Assembly (NCBI RefSeq): GCF_030936135.1
Contig: NC_082601.1
Span: 44,320,590-44,384,589 of the forward strand
DNA from: Gavia stellata
Taxonomy: Eukaryota > Chordata > Aves > Gaviiformes > Gaviidae
Reading direction: 5' to 3'
DNA length: 64,000 bases
Below are positions 24,501 through 53,262 of the stretch, piece by piece. Below the pieces are notes generated by a model. The model was not told where the DNA came from and searched no databases. It saw only the letters and a program-made list of their open reading frames with translations. The position numbers were made by a program, and so were the translations under genes. Positions within the stretch are counted from its first letter, which is position 1. The number at the start of each line of letters is the position of its first letter.

Positions 24501-27500
24501 TTTGTGATTAAGACCCAGAGATCATGGTAAGTAGATTTGATGCGCATGCAGTGGACTCTCAAGGTGGCACTGCAATATCACGTAAAGTTGAGGAAACCTC
24601 TCACGTGGGAAGCAATGATCTTGAGCCGAAGCAATGGAGAGCGCTGTAAGGAGCCAGTCCATGCCGGAGTAAGCAAGAGAGCTCTAGCCCTCAGCCCTTC
24701 TCCAGCCCGCCAGTCAGCATAGCCAGAGCGGTGGGCTTGTAGGGAAACGAACAGACTGAAGATGCTCAACAGCAGCTTTCTTGTAGAAGGGAGGAGAAAC
24801 TTGAGAGGTGGTCTGAACAGTTTTATTCATAGACATTAATTTTGCACTGCCTGGCCAAATGCTGATATTCTTCACGTGTCCCTTTCAGCTGCTTTGTCTT
24901 TGTTGCAGTGACCAGTCTGTATGCTGGAGGGCACTTCTTATCAAGTTGCCTCTGCTGCTTGTCAGTTGCTGATAAAGCTCTTACCTTCTTCCTTGGGGTG
25001 ACCTCTTCCCAGATATGGTAGAGATGATGCTGATGCAGAACGCCCAGATGCACCAGATCATCATGCAGAACATGATGCTGAAGGCTCTGCCACCGATGGC
25101 GTTCGCACAGTCTGCTGGAGCCAGCTCTCCCCTGCTTCAGCATGCCCAGCAGGTAACAACATTGGAGTCTGAAGGGCATCCTTGCTCACACGGGGTAATG
25201 GTTGATCTCCTTGGGAGGGTGCAGGGCCTGGGCAAAACATGCAGGAAGTCTGGGACATTTAACAGCTGTGCGCATCTTCAAACCCACTGCACCAGAAGAC
25301 TGTTACTGAGCAGAGCACAGCCTGCCTCTTTACCATGATGAGCACTGTGATAGGACCCAATGGAAGAATGTCTCCTCCACACATGCAAACTGGATTCAGT
25401 CCAGCTCTGAAAATTAACTGTCCTGTACAGTTGAACCACTAACAGACTATGCACGGAAGACATCTACACTGGGCATCTGCTGCTGCAGGTCCACTTGCTG
25501 CAAACAGCAGGACAATGTTTGTGTTACAAATCCTGTAATGGGTAAAATTTGACCTGGTAGTTTGAAATGGGCTAGAGCTGAAGCACAGATTTTGCGATCG
25601 TACTTGGAGCCCCACTGCTCTAGTTCCTGTCTCACTGAAAATCAATGGCTACTGAGCTCTGAAAGGACAGATCTTAAAGATATTTTGGTGTGTAAATACC
25701 TGTTTGCAAACAGTGTCCAATGCCTGATAAGAGGTAGGTAATTTTGAACATATCCTTAGATGCCCAATTCCTAAGCTATTTGTAACATGGTGATATAGCT
25801 GCTTAGTGTCCTTAAGTGCTTTGGAAAAACGTATTTCTGGTCTCTACTCTGTAGCATCTATTACCTAAGAAGCAAGGACAGCTGATCTTTGGGGAGAAGG
25901 GGATGTCCCAATGTTGCAAAACCTTCCCCTGTACTTTTTCCTACCCCTCTATTTTCAGGCTGTGTCTTTTCCCTGTGCTGTAAGAAAGACTTGTTTTCTT
26001 TTTCTCAGCTGTTCAGGTTGTCAGGTGCTGAGAAAGTAACTCCCACACTTCTGCAGTCCTTGCCCAGCTCACTCACACCTTTCCTACATGCTATTTGCAA
26101 AAGTAACAAACAGCTTAAAGGCCCTGAGCCTCCTCCATAGCCCATCCCATGGCCTGGAGGGAGCTGATGGGTTTTTGCACTTGTTGGGACCAAATGTCTG
26201 CCCCAGAGAGAAAGCCTCCGACAGCAGCTGCTAGCTCTCGCGTTTCTGGGCACTGACATCCCAGGAGGCCACCCACGACGCAGAGGGGTCTGCTGGTTTT
26301 GTCAGCCATGGTCCCAGGGTGGACTGATGTGGAAACGGCAGGCAGTGCCGGCTCTTCCTCACGTCAGCGCTGCGCCGAGCGTTGCCTCGGACAGAAGTCC
26401 TTTTCTATTTTCTTGAACTTTGTGGTTTCTAGTTTTGAATATTCTTTCCCCCTTGCTGTGAGGGAGATGACTGGGGTAGATGGTGGTGCTGGGAGAGCCA
26501 GCAGACTCGTCTGCGGCTTTCTGTGGAGGACCCTATGTCTAAGGGAAGATGGCAGAGGAAGAGTGTGCACCCCTCTGTCCCCACCTTCCTTCCCTCATGT
26601 AGACTGGTGGGATAAATCAGGGAGAGTGGGATCTGAGTGCCTCTGAATATCAGGTGAAATCTGAAATCACCGAGTATTTGCTGGACCTTCTATGTTGGAG
26701 CCTGCAAAACCCATCTCTAGATACATGCTGAAGGACTTCTTTACCAAGGGGTGGCCGAGTGGGAACCCAGCCCCCCAGCCAGGGACCCTTCCTGTGGGGG
26801 CACAGATTTCACAAATTGCCCTTTGTCTCTCTCCAACAAGGACCTGCAGTTCCCTGCTCCCCTGGCTGTGAAAGCGGACAGGCCCAGGCCATCTGCGGTG
26901 CACCACCACCACCACTACCCTCCCACAGGGGTGCTCCCAGTGCCCCAGGGGGGCTTCCCGTCCACATCCACGGCGCATCACTGGACCAGCAGCACGCTCC
27001 CTGCCCTACCTACGTAAGTGAACCGGCAGCCACGACATAAACATTTAGCCCTTCCTTCCCGCCCAGGTTGGGTAGCAAGGTAGGCGAGACGATCCCATGC
27101 CTTCGAGATGATCCCGTGCCTTCATGGTTCTTCACTGAGGCCAGTCCTGAGTGTTGCCTTTAACACAACAATGGGATTGGGGCGGGTTAAGTGATGATTT
27201 GATACACTCGATCTTATAACTTGAGTGATTAACCCTTGCTTACTGTGGAATAAACATGAGGATCAGATAAGGTCTGCAGATGATACCAAGCTGTGTCCCT
27301 GCCACACAGAGCCACCATCCAGCAATGCTGCACGGCTCCGCTCTGCAGTGGTTGTTACCCTGAGGTCTGGGTCTCCCTGTGAACCCAGCAGACACCTGCT
27401 AAATAAGGGCCGCGTGTGTTTTACATTCAGGTTAAGCTTCCCAGTAGGATTTCCATTCTTAAAACACTGCTGAGACATTTGCTAATCAGCTATTCCTGGA

Positions 27501-28841
27501 AAAAAACCCACCACCACTCGCTAAGAAAACTGGTACAATGGGAGCGGAGTACTCAGAAATAAAGCTGAGCCTTTGCGATAAGCTTGTGCTTGCAGCTGGG
27601 GTGTTTTTTCAAGTGCAGAAATGGATGGACTTTTCCTCAGGCTGCCCCCGGGGGTCTGTAGAGCCCTTGAGCAGAGGTCAGCAGCCGGCTCCTCCAGGGG
27701 CTCATTTGCCTGTGCCTTCCCTGCTATCTCTGAGCTTGTCCTGGTCGGCCTTCTAGGTGTGAGCAGATCACACCTGGGACTACTGTTCGAACTCGTCTGC
27801 TCATGCAAAGGCCAGTGGCAGGAGGGGCCTTGAGTGAGGATCTGAGCCAAGAGAGAGCAGTGGTCTTGCTGAGTACATGAGATGGGGATAGCAAGAAAGC
27901 AGGCGTGGAAGCAGCGGTGCTAGAAAGTTCTTACATGCTGGTAAAGAAATATGCATTACTAGAGTGTGGTGGGGTGGCTGGGGACTTCTGCATGGGGACT
28001 GCCTGTTGCACACCGGTCAGAACACAGCTTTTATTTCTGTGCTATGGCTCTTTCAAAGTCTTAGTGAACAGAAAGACAGGATGGAGGCAGCTGCATCCTC
28101 AGGCATGGGCAACCTGCTGGCAGGGGGATCTGTATGGCCCTCTCTAGCATGGGATGAGAATTCCTGAACAGATGGTTTACCTAATGGGATTATACGGGAT
28201 AAACATTTCTAGCCCTTTCACTTTTACATGGGTTTGTAATCTGTACCGGTAAAGATCTCTTGGCTTCTTCCTGAATCAGTGCAATTAGCTGTTTGCAGAA
28301 ATCAGCAAAGGAAGATCTTGTCATGGCTTTTAAGCTGTCTTCTTCCGCTTCTTCAGCTACCTTCCACCATGAGTTATGAGATCCGACACATCTACACTGT
28401 CCTTTCGCAGCTGCAGCAAGCATGCATTGTTGGCTATTACCAAAAACAATAAAGCCATTTTTCTTGTTGCAGGTGGCCCACAAACTGACGGTACGTGTTC
28501 CTCTGCAAGTGGACCGTAGCATTGCTGAGGTCAACCTGTATTTGAAGAGTTCCTAAATAATCTGTCTGATTGACAGCCTAATGTCTGTATGACTACACAT
28601 TGTTGGGACAAGAAGTGAGTGGGAGAAAGACTGCGGATGTTCAGAACAAACGTACCATGCACCTGTGGTCTGCTCACCCGTTTCTGCTAGTGCCGTTGTT
28701 TCCTCTCGTCTTCCAAGTCCAGACCAGCCACAAGCAATCACCCCCTGTTTTTTTTTGCCCTCTCTCCACAGAACCAAGAAAACTCCTCCCAAAGTGTCTT
28801 GCAGGCCTGGCAGCCCACAGCAGCCCCTGGACATGAAATAA
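18594..28841 (+). CDS. C21orf58: C21orf58 orthologue, uncharacterised protein, eight coding exons
   Basis: Function unknown. Exons: 18594-18653, 20203-20260, 22124-22191, 22925-23068, 23536-23650, 25013-25152, 26841-27013 and 28772-28841, giving 275 codons plus stop, all joining in phase. The start is MTDPSVVDHLTRLKLKLLEK. Landmarks shared with human C21orf58 as I remember it are ALRRRKDLLQEL (human ALKRRRDLLQRL), PATIIQQLPQPP, RSGSIKEDMVEMMLMQNAQ, MLKALPP and a histidine run (VHHHHHYPP). The middle is proline-rich and low-complexity; a short helical region lies at the N-terminus. Upstream noncoding exons are expected near the PCNT promoter but were not identified. The last exon is inferred from a strong pyrimidine tract and acceptor and an in-phase reading (TTKKTPPKVSCRPGSPQQPL, then DMK and stop). 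Without that splice the frame ends at 27017. Confidence 0.85.
23245..23505 (-). mobile_element. CR1 LINE reverse-transcriptase fragment in a C21orf58 intron
   Basis: The minus strand reads DICLDVSKALDIVSHKSLVE, then KLLRLWAVRAVTCIGNWLNS, matching the conserved CR1 reverse-transcriptase segment (typically DFSKAFDTVSH followed by WIENWLNGR). It ends some 30 bp before C21orf58 exon 5. Limits are approximate. Confidence 0.85.
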
Positions 28842-31530
28842 TCTTACCACCAGTGTTATGTGAGCTTTTTTAAAGGAGCACGACCCAGCTCCAGGGCTGA
28901 GTCCCCTTCACCTGCAGACTGAGGGAATGCCCCTTGCAAAGGGGTCTGCTGCCCTTCTGGGGAGGATGATGCAAACTCACCCAGGATGCCTGAATGAGGG
29001 TTTAGTCACCAAACCTCATCAGCCTGAAGTGCTCCTCAGCGTTTTTGGTTTTACTCCCGTACAGATATGCTTGTCCTACAGTAATTACCTATCCGGGGAA
29101 CTAAAGATGAGCAGGAACCATCCAAATGGAAGTTACCTGCGCAGCAGAGCAAAATCCCGGCATTGGGTTTTCCTGAAGACCAGCGCTCTGCCCCACCTGT
29201 GTGAGTTGGCTTTACGCACTATTTGGATAAACAATTCTCAGTGGAGAAGAACGGAAAGAAATCTGCTCCTGCAGTCATCGTGCTTGAACTTTGAAGTGCA
29301 ATGCCCCCCCCCCCGCCCCCAGCTAACTGCAGTCCGTGTTTTCTGCCCCAGGAGGGCTCTGACTCTCAGTCTCTCCCAAATCTCACATTTACAAAGCTAC
29401 CCATGGTTTTCTGCTCAAAGAGCTATTGGAGGGTGATTTAAACAGCCTGGAATAGTGTATATTTGTTTTATTCTTTCTCAGCCTTTCCCTCATATAATCA
29501 GGGTTGAGACTTGATTTAAAAAAAATAATAAAATCCTGAGGTTCTTCCTTGGGTACTGGCATGTCTTTTTCTTCAGCAACATAAATCAAACACTTTTCCC
29601 TTCTTTACTTTTCCCACTAATTTTCAGAGGGCAGGCTTTAATCCAAGCCCATGCTATCCTGTTTTGTTTTCATTTAGGACTCCTTGGAAGGCTCGCTCAG
29701 CGTTTTAATCAAGCAATAATTTTTCATGCTCTCAGCAGCCTGGTTGTGTTTAATACAGAAAGATAAACAATGCATTAGTAGGACTTTCTCAATGTCTTCC
29801 CACCTTCTCCTCTTTTGTAAGTGGAGAACATCTTTACGTTGTTTTCGCCTGGTGCAGTTTGTGAGCAAATCTAATGATGATAACCCAGAGACCTAAATTT
29901 TGTTTGGAGTGGTTACCTGGAAGAAAAGATATCGCACTGGGCATAGATAGTCCCTGATAGGCAAAGCTTAGTCTGGTTTGCCAAGAGCTATTGTCAGTAG
30001 CTAAGGAGATGGGTTTGGCAGCGAGAAGGTGATGTGTATCATCTTGGAAGAAAAAACTTTCAAACTGTGGCCCACTTACCGTACCACGTAGCCCTGCTCA
30101 CTGACGGGTCGGGTGCTGCCTCCCGTGTCCGTGCCTCCAGCCTCTGGAGCAGGTACACGGACCGTGGCCAAGGCTGCTTGTGCAGAAAGCAATATTACGA
30201 GACCAGCTTTAGTTACATGATTTTATGCTGTGTTATCCACAGGAGTGCATGAATTAATTGACGTACCTTAAAGGGCTGCTATCAAAGTGGTAAGCCAGGG
30301 TGGTAATCTGTAAAGCCTACAGGACAAGCGTGCAAAGGGTGCTGTGAGTGCTATTTCCCAATAACAACTGTCTCTGCTGGAAGCTAATGATGTGCTGTCT
30401 GTGCTCTAAAAACAAATAATGAATAATTTATTTGCTATGTAAAACTTACCTTGCTCTTTGCCCTCTCTGCTCTGTTTTCTTTGCTCTGTGTCTGTGAGTC
30501 AGTCAGCGTGGATCAATTCACTGCTTAGATCAAAGAAACCCAATGGAAGGTCTTCAGTGGCGACTCGTTTGGACGCAGTGCCAGGGCCCGCGGGCACAAA
30601 TAGCATTTAACAACCCCAACCAGCCCCACCTGGGACCCCTGCCCTCCCCAAGGCCAGCAGTCCCATTTAAGCTTGGGCCTGGGGCTGCTTGTGGGTCCTG
30701 TTGACCCTGTCCTACATGTCCTTTCCTTGCACGGTACCGCAGGTTGGGACCGTGGTGTGGCACTTGCTCCCCGTTCCCTCGGGAGCAGCTGGCCCTTGCT
30801 GCACCAGGAACCAGGATGTGCAATGGAGAACAGCGCTGTGCTTCTCTGGGGGTTTGGTCTTGCTCCTTTGAGACGAATCTGCTGGTTTGGGCTGTGCATT
30901 GCAGGTTTAGCAAGAAATGGTAGTTAGTGTACGTTATGTGTTTTCACTGTCTGCTGTTAAATTATTGTACGTAGGCTGTATTTGGCTCCTCCCTTTCAAA
31001 AGCTTAACTGTGTGCAACATGGGCTCAGCAGAGCACTTCCTCCCAAGGATGGACCTGTGAAATGGTGCACGCAGACATGTCTCCTCACAGCCTCATCCAA
31101 GTCCTGGAAAGCTTCTGCAGATGAGGTATGGACCCTCTGCTCAGCACCACCCCCCAAAACGCTCGAGCCACACACAGCTTCCTCGGGCAAAAGATGTCCT
31201 CGCAGGTGGGATCAGGTCCCCGGGCAAGCAGCGTGGTTCACATCCCACCCTCGGGAGAGTGCTCCAGGAGTTACTCCGCATCGTCCGACTGGTGCCTACG
31301 CAGTTGCAGCCTAGCAAAGCACCAGCAAAAGCCCAGCGGATCCAAGTCCTCCTGCTCTGTGCGCGTTTCATTAGGAGGTCCCTGAAGGCTGCAGAATTGC
31401 TTTGCAATTTTCAAAAGAAGCCTTTTAATAAGGCCTGGCTGAATAACGCCACGTTCGCGTCTCTTCACCCAAGGCTCAGCGTGGCTGGCCGCACGGCCAG
31501 GCTGATTGACCAACAGTCTCTGGGCTGGGA
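28842..31530. other. C21orf58-KMO interval
   Basis: About 2.7 kb holding the presumed C21orf58 3' untranslated region and the KMO upstream region. A C-rich run occurs near 29303. No gene similarity was recognised. In human, YBEY and MCM3AP lie on this side of C21orf58; neither is recognisable here. Confidence 0.6.
29527..29532 (+). terminator. Candidate polyadenylation signal for C21orf58
   Basis: AATAAA about 690 bp after the proposed stop codon. It is the first clean AATAAA I found downstream of the terminal exon. The region is A-rich, so it may be a chance match. Confidence 0.35.
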
Positions 31531-31543
31531 GTTAAACTTTAAT
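31531..31543. promoter_or_regulatory. Possible HNF1-like site upstream of KMO
   Basis: GTTAAACTTTAAT resembles the HNF1 palindrome (GTTAATNATTAAC) with three mismatches, about 140 bp before the KMO start codon. KMO is strongly expressed in liver and kidney in mammals, so the site is plausible, but a chance match is easily possible. Confidence 0.2.
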
Positions 31544-31683
31544 ATGAAGCAGGGGAGGAGAACCCAGGCGTGACTCAGCTGCCCACGTCCTTCCCCTTTT
31601 TCTCCCCGCTGGCGAGGGCAAGCAGCAGGACCGGCAGCGGGGACGCAGCAGGACGAACCTGCGCCCCGGGGGCTGCCCCAGCG

Positions 31684-41871
<10,188 letters not shown>

Positions 41872-41894
41872 ATGTAAGGGGAGCTCCTGGTTGT

Positions 41895-41900
41895 AATAAA
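41895..41900 (+). terminator. Polyadenylation signal candidate 1 for KMO
   Basis: AATAAA 24 bp after the KMO stop codon. Its use would give an extremely short 3' untranslated region, so the later AATAAA at 42339 may be the main site. Confidence 0.4.
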
Positions 41901-42338
41901 AGTGAAGGCACAGGCTGTTGGCTCAGCTGGATGATGTTGTTTCTCTCGGGATGTGGCCTGGCAGCTCCTGCAGCCCCTCTGCCTCCTGCCCCCTCGGGAG
42001 CGGTGGTGGTCCCTCTCGCCGGGCGAGAGGAGCCCATCGGGGCATGGAGTGCCCAGAGAGCCTCTGCAGGGGTTCAGGCATATCTCTGCCTCATCTCAGC
42101 AGCCTTGTCTCGAGTGATGCGGCGTGTCATGGGCTGGGTGCAGGTTTTGTGTGCAGTAATGGGGGGAGCATGCGCCTTCCCAGCCAGCAGAACGGACACT
42201 TGAACTGGTGGGGGTGTCCCAGCCCGTACTGCTGACTTCTGCTCTTACCAAAATCAAGTCAACATCTTGACTTGAAAATCAGCCGGCTTCCTCCCCACCC
42301 CAAGTCAAAGAAAATATGGTTCAGTTATTCTTGGTGGA

Positions 42339-42344
42339 AATAAA
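42339..42344 (+). terminator. Polyadenylation signal candidate 2 for KMO
   Basis: AATAAA about 470 bp after the KMO stop codon, in AT-richer sequence, giving a normal-length 3' untranslated region. Confidence 0.45.
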
Positions 42345-43318
42345 ACAACTTTAAGAAAGGATGTCCTGGGACAGTGCTTGAAGCCTGGAGAAAGGGCCGT
42401 TCCACACCCGGCTGAGAAATACTTCTGACTTTTGCAAGCAGGTCTCCACAGAGGGACCACCAAGCCTTTGGGCTAAAGCAAGACCAGGGGACTGAAGGAC
42501 CCTACTAGCTCACTGTTTTCCCTCTGGGTGTTGCATGTGCCCTAGCATATGCTTCTGTCTAATGCAATTACTGATTATATTTCCTTCTCAAAAGGTCTGG
42601 ATCCCGCATCGATTTTCTCTAATTTTCCTCCGAAGGATGTGTGTGGTTGTACTTGTACTGCACGCGCTACACCAGCAGTAAGACCTGCAGCTGCTGACGG
42701 GGGAGATGGATAGATAGATGGTCTCTACATGTTCAAGTAGCAACAGCCTCTGCCTGGGTCCCTGGTGATGGGCTTTCCATCCAAGACCCAGAGCCCTAAC
42801 GGGTGCCTCTGGTGTCACTGTGCAGCCAGGCGCGGGGTGCACAGGACCTACACTGAGTTGGGCCAAAACTTGAGCCAAAAATAGCTGCAGGCTGGGATAG
42901 TACTGGGGGGAGAGAATCAGACACACTTTCCTTCTTCTTGCCTCGCCCTAGACCCTCACAGTCACTGTTGAAGAACAGCAACATAGCCCGAACTAACCCC
43001 TGATCTGATGTGGTACAGCCACTCCTGTTTAAAGTGGTTTACATACAGCTGCCAGCGGATGGGCAGGGACAAGAACTCGTTTGCATCACTTAGTGACTCG
43101 TGTTTGGCTTTCAGGGGAGCACCTTTCAGGATGCAGATGGCAAATTAGTGTAGAAGACAGTTTGTTTCTCCGGCCAGCATCTTTCCTAGGCACTGTATCT
43201 AGGGGAGATGCTAGCAGCAATGACAGGATTTTGCTGTAGTTTCTCCGACGAATGCTTCAGCCGCTGCCCTTGCACCCAATTTTTAGCAGGACAGATGTAT
43301 TTACTTTATATATTAAAT
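42345..43318. other. Space between the convergent KMO and ITGB2 genes
   Basis: About 1 kb between the likely transcript ends of the two converging genes. I see no coding similarity, RNA gene or clear transposable element. Confidence 0.55.
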
Positions 43319-43324
43319 TTTATT
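43319..43324 (-). terminator. Candidate polyadenylation signal for ITGB2
   Basis: TTTATT on the plus strand reads AATAAA for ITGB2, about 1.1 kb after its stop codon. I found no clean AATAAA closer to the stop on that strand. Confidence 0.45.
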
Positions 43325-44445
43325 AATGTTAAACCTCTTCAGAAGTTAAATGAAGATGTGACATAATACAGCTATATGCAAATTATTCCCAAACTTAAAG
43401 CAAATATGGAATTGTACCACTATTTCACAGGAATGACCCCACAATTTAAGAGCAATTAGCTGCTGTGCATGGTTTGGAAAAGTGCTCAGCTGGAGATGGT
43501 CCGGGTACTGCCAGGTCTTTTGCATGCCTGGCCCTTGGCATGTCTGATGCACTCACGGAGCAGGGAAAGGATCTCGCCTTGGGGATGGTGGAAGAAGCTG
43601 TGGAGGAGCTCTAAGCTGCAGGCAATGTTTCATGTGCTCGGTGCCGACGTTTCATAGGTCAAACAGTTACTCCTTTGCCTCCTTGTCATGCAGAGCGCTG
43701 AAGGCCTGGTGGAGGTAAGCCAAGTAGAGTCTTGCCCAAGGTAGGTCTGAGAGGGGAGCGATACCGGGAAGTAGACGATGATTTGGAAAAACGATTCAGT
43801 TCATGTCCCCTGGCTGCTCTTCATCTCCAAGTACAGGTGCTCACTAGCCCTTAGGGCCCAGCATCTCACTGCAGCCTCCAGAGCAGACCACCAGCCTGGA
43901 GGACCCTCCACGTCCAACTCAGCAGTAAGTGCTTTAGAAACTAGTGCAAACATAGTGGTGGAGACCAGCACAGCAGGGGAAGGCATGGAGCAGCCTGGGA
44001 GCAGATCCTGCTAGAGCAGAAGGGAAATGGCAGTTTTGAAATCCCAGCTCCAAATCAAACTCTGTGCACTCAGCTGGTTTTGGGGCTTGGTGTCTGAGAC
44101 TCCTGCCAGAAGGCAAAGTTAGCATCAAATGCCGAGCAAGTCGGTAACCGGTACAGGAGCTGTTGTGTGTGCCCGCTGGTGAGACCTGCTCTGCAGTCCC
44201 ATCCACGGTAAAGCTGTGTCTGTTCCCTTCTCCCAGCTCCACTAACCCAACCGTTGAGCGCTGCGCCAGGAGACATGCGTGGTACAGCCCCTCAGCCAGT
44301 GTCTGACGTGCCGGTGGCCTCTTGGAAGAAGGGAACAAACCAACAGGATAAAGAAGAGGAGATGGGAGCCTTAGTCTGAGATTTCCTTAGCTTGGCATTT
44401 CCTTATTTAACAGTGCGTCCTCGCGCTGCCGGGCATTGCTCTGCT

Positions 44446-50773
<6,328 letters not shown>

Positions 50774-50776
50774 TTT
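50774..50776 (-). other. ITGB2 5' UTR: splice acceptor three bases before the ATG
   Basis: On the minus strand the ATG is preceded by AAA and then a good acceptor (CTTTTTGTCTTGCAG). The first coding exon therefore begins only three bases before the start codon, and at least one noncoding first exon must lie at higher coordinates. That exon and its promoter were not identified. Confidence 0.65.
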
Positions 50777-52867
50777 CTGCAAGACAAAAAGCATCCAGGC
50801 TGGTGACCACCTGGTGTGTTGCAGCCTCAGGGAAGGGAGCCCTTGAACCCTATCGAAAGTGGCTGCAGAGGACAGTGGCCCCAGGGGGACGTGCCCTTCC
50901 CCGCAGTTGTCCCACCGCAGGCAGAGCCTGAGAGCGTGAGCGTGACCCTGCCGTAGCCCCGGGAGTCAGGCAGCTGGGGCCAGGGCAGCCACCCTGGGTG
51001 TGCGGGCTGACTCAGGATGGGTGCTCATGTGCTCTTACAAAAATAAGTTGGTTTCCAATAAACATAGCTTTTGGACTAAATGTGGAAGTTGGCAGAGTGG
51101 GAACTTGCACTGTATCGCTATGCATTCAGCTGAACCGCTGCAAAGCTTGATATAGTATTTATCCAGACTCTTCTACCTGTATCGTTACATCTATGTAACG
51201 TTGGAAAATCTCACGCACTGCATTTAGTTTTTACTCGATATCAGTTTTTTCAGCTTCTGTGTCGAGCTGTATTTGTATGGAAGTTGGAATCAAAATTAAC
51301 AAAAGGACCATTTCTATTAATTGACTAGCAAGGGGTGCTAGATACACAGGAAAGAAAGTCCATTACTACTTGCTTTACATTGAACTGATTCATCAAGGAA
51401 ATGAAGTATTTAACGTAGTGAATTAATATAAGTTTTCCTGCTGAGGGCTTCCAACAAACAAGGGCTTCCAACATCACATCATGGGTGACCAACATCCTAG
51501 GAGAGCCGCAGTCCCGTCTCCGAGGGAAGCGGAGAGGCTGGCTCACACTGCGTGGTGAGGTCCAGCCTGTCGGTGTGGCAACCACCGGGCTGGCTCTTGC
51601 ACAATGTGCAGGGTGAGGAAGAAGGACTGGTTGTTGGAGTCAGACCCACACAGGGAGGGGAGCCAGGACGTGATGCCATGGGTTGGGGCTCTAGCCCCGG
51701 GGCTGGAGAGGTGGCTGCACATTTCTTACCGGCGTGCAGGGAAGGACTCCCAGCACTTTGTCCAAACCCCACAAGCACGTGCTATCCTCAGTTACACCAA
51801 CGTTTCAGAGCGTGATAGGGACCCCGTTCTTCACAAGCACGTTCTCACAGAACTTGTTCTAGCTGCTCACACTACTCGCTTCTTGCACCAAAGCACATCT
51901 CCTGATCCCAGAAATTTATGCCATCCATAAAGTTGGCTAAATTGCTCTCAGGGAGCGATTTTTCAGTGTTCTTCCCGTGGTGTCCATTAACGCTGGCATT
52001 TCTCATAACGCCTTCCCCCCAGCACAGCCCTGGAGTAAAACCCAACAGAGTCACGGCCTTGCAACATGGACGCACACGGGGAAGTGAGAAAAGAGGAATT
52101 TGTTAAAAGAGGAAAAAGGGCTAAGAAAGCACAAAGGAACAAGCAGCGTAGCCCTTTTTAGCAATATTAGATGCAGCATCACGAAAACAGGTCATTGGTT
52201 TTGAAATAGCTCTGACACTGCCCTGAGCAAGAAAACAACCACTCCCTGCCCCCTGCCAACTTCGCAAAGTGCCGTCACCCCCCCATGAACCTGCCAAATT
52301 AACAGCCCAGAGTGAAATCAAAACGTGAAAACAAGGGAAACCTTCAAAAGGCTCTGAGGCCAGGTTAGTATGTAGGGCTGCTCAGAGACGGCTGCCCTTC
52401 TGAGATGTCAGGATGTCCTTTCTTAGCTCGTCAACCTCTGTAAGATACCAGACAAGCAATGGGTGACACTGGTCAGCCTTGAAAGAAGGTCTGGTATCCT
52501 CCTGAGGGCAGAAAGAAGGTCTAGGTAGGTTGATGGGTGTCATTCCAGTGACATTTGCACAGTGAGGTTTGGTACCCTGCCGTAGTGTGGACTTGGAGAT
52601 GTGGCAGGACTGCTAAGGCTGGTTGCCACCTTTGCTTATGGCAGGGGTCATCTGGACTTGAAGGTTTGCAGTCTTGGGAACCCCACCCTGCCCCGGAGCC
52701 AGCCTCCCTGGCACAGCTCCAGCAGCTTTGCCACCACACAGCTGCACAGGCGACAAGAGGTGCCTCTGTGGTGACCTCGTCAAACCTTCACAGTGACAGT
52801 GGCCCAGGAACTCACTCTGCTGTGTCTGGCCCAAGACCACCCTGCGGTGGATGGACAGAGCCCTTCT
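50777..52867. other. ITGB2 upstream region
   Basis: Expected to hold the noncoding first exon and myeloid-type promoter of ITGB2, but it is not CpG-rich and I could not place a start. No other gene is recognisable. Open frames here are short and without similarity. Confidence 0.4.
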
Positions 52868-53262
52868 TCACAAAGATGTCCTGAGGGAACTGGGGTTGTT
52901 CAGTCTGGAGAAGAGGAGGCTGAGGGGAGACCTCATCGCTCTCTACAACTACCTGAAAGGGGGTTGTGGTGAGGTGGGTGTTGGTCTCTTCTCCCAAGTG
53001 ACAAGAGACAGGACAAGAGGAAATGGCCTCAAGTTGCGCCAGGGGAGGTTCAGGCTGGATATTAGGAAAAATGTCTTTACTGAGAGAGTGATGAAACACT
53101 GGAATAAGCAGCCCAGGGAGGTGGTGGAGTCACCATCACTGGAGGGGTTCAAGGAACGTGTGGACGTGGCACTGCGGGACATGGTTTAGTGGGCATGGTG
53201 GTGTTAGTTGATGGTTGGGCTTGATGATCTTACAGGTCTTTTCCAACCTTAGTGGTTCTGTG
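52868..53262 (+). mobile_element. CR1 LINE, 5'-truncated copy upstream of ITGB2
   Basis: The plus strand encodes the C-terminal end of the CR1 protein with an open frame: [40 protein letters not shown] and [20 protein letters not shown]. The standard CR1 3' block follows (GGGCTTGATGATCTTACAGG, TTTTCCAACCTTAGTGGTTC), ending at TCTGTGAC. Its close fit to the copy in PCNT intron 1 suggests a fairly young subfamily. Confidence 0.93.

Noticed and set aside
28467-28556. Possible C21orf58 exon after TTCTTGTTGCAG reading VAHKLTVRVPLQVDRS
   Set aside because: That frame is not in phase with exon 7; in the correct phase it stops after a few codons. At most it is a minor alternative exon.
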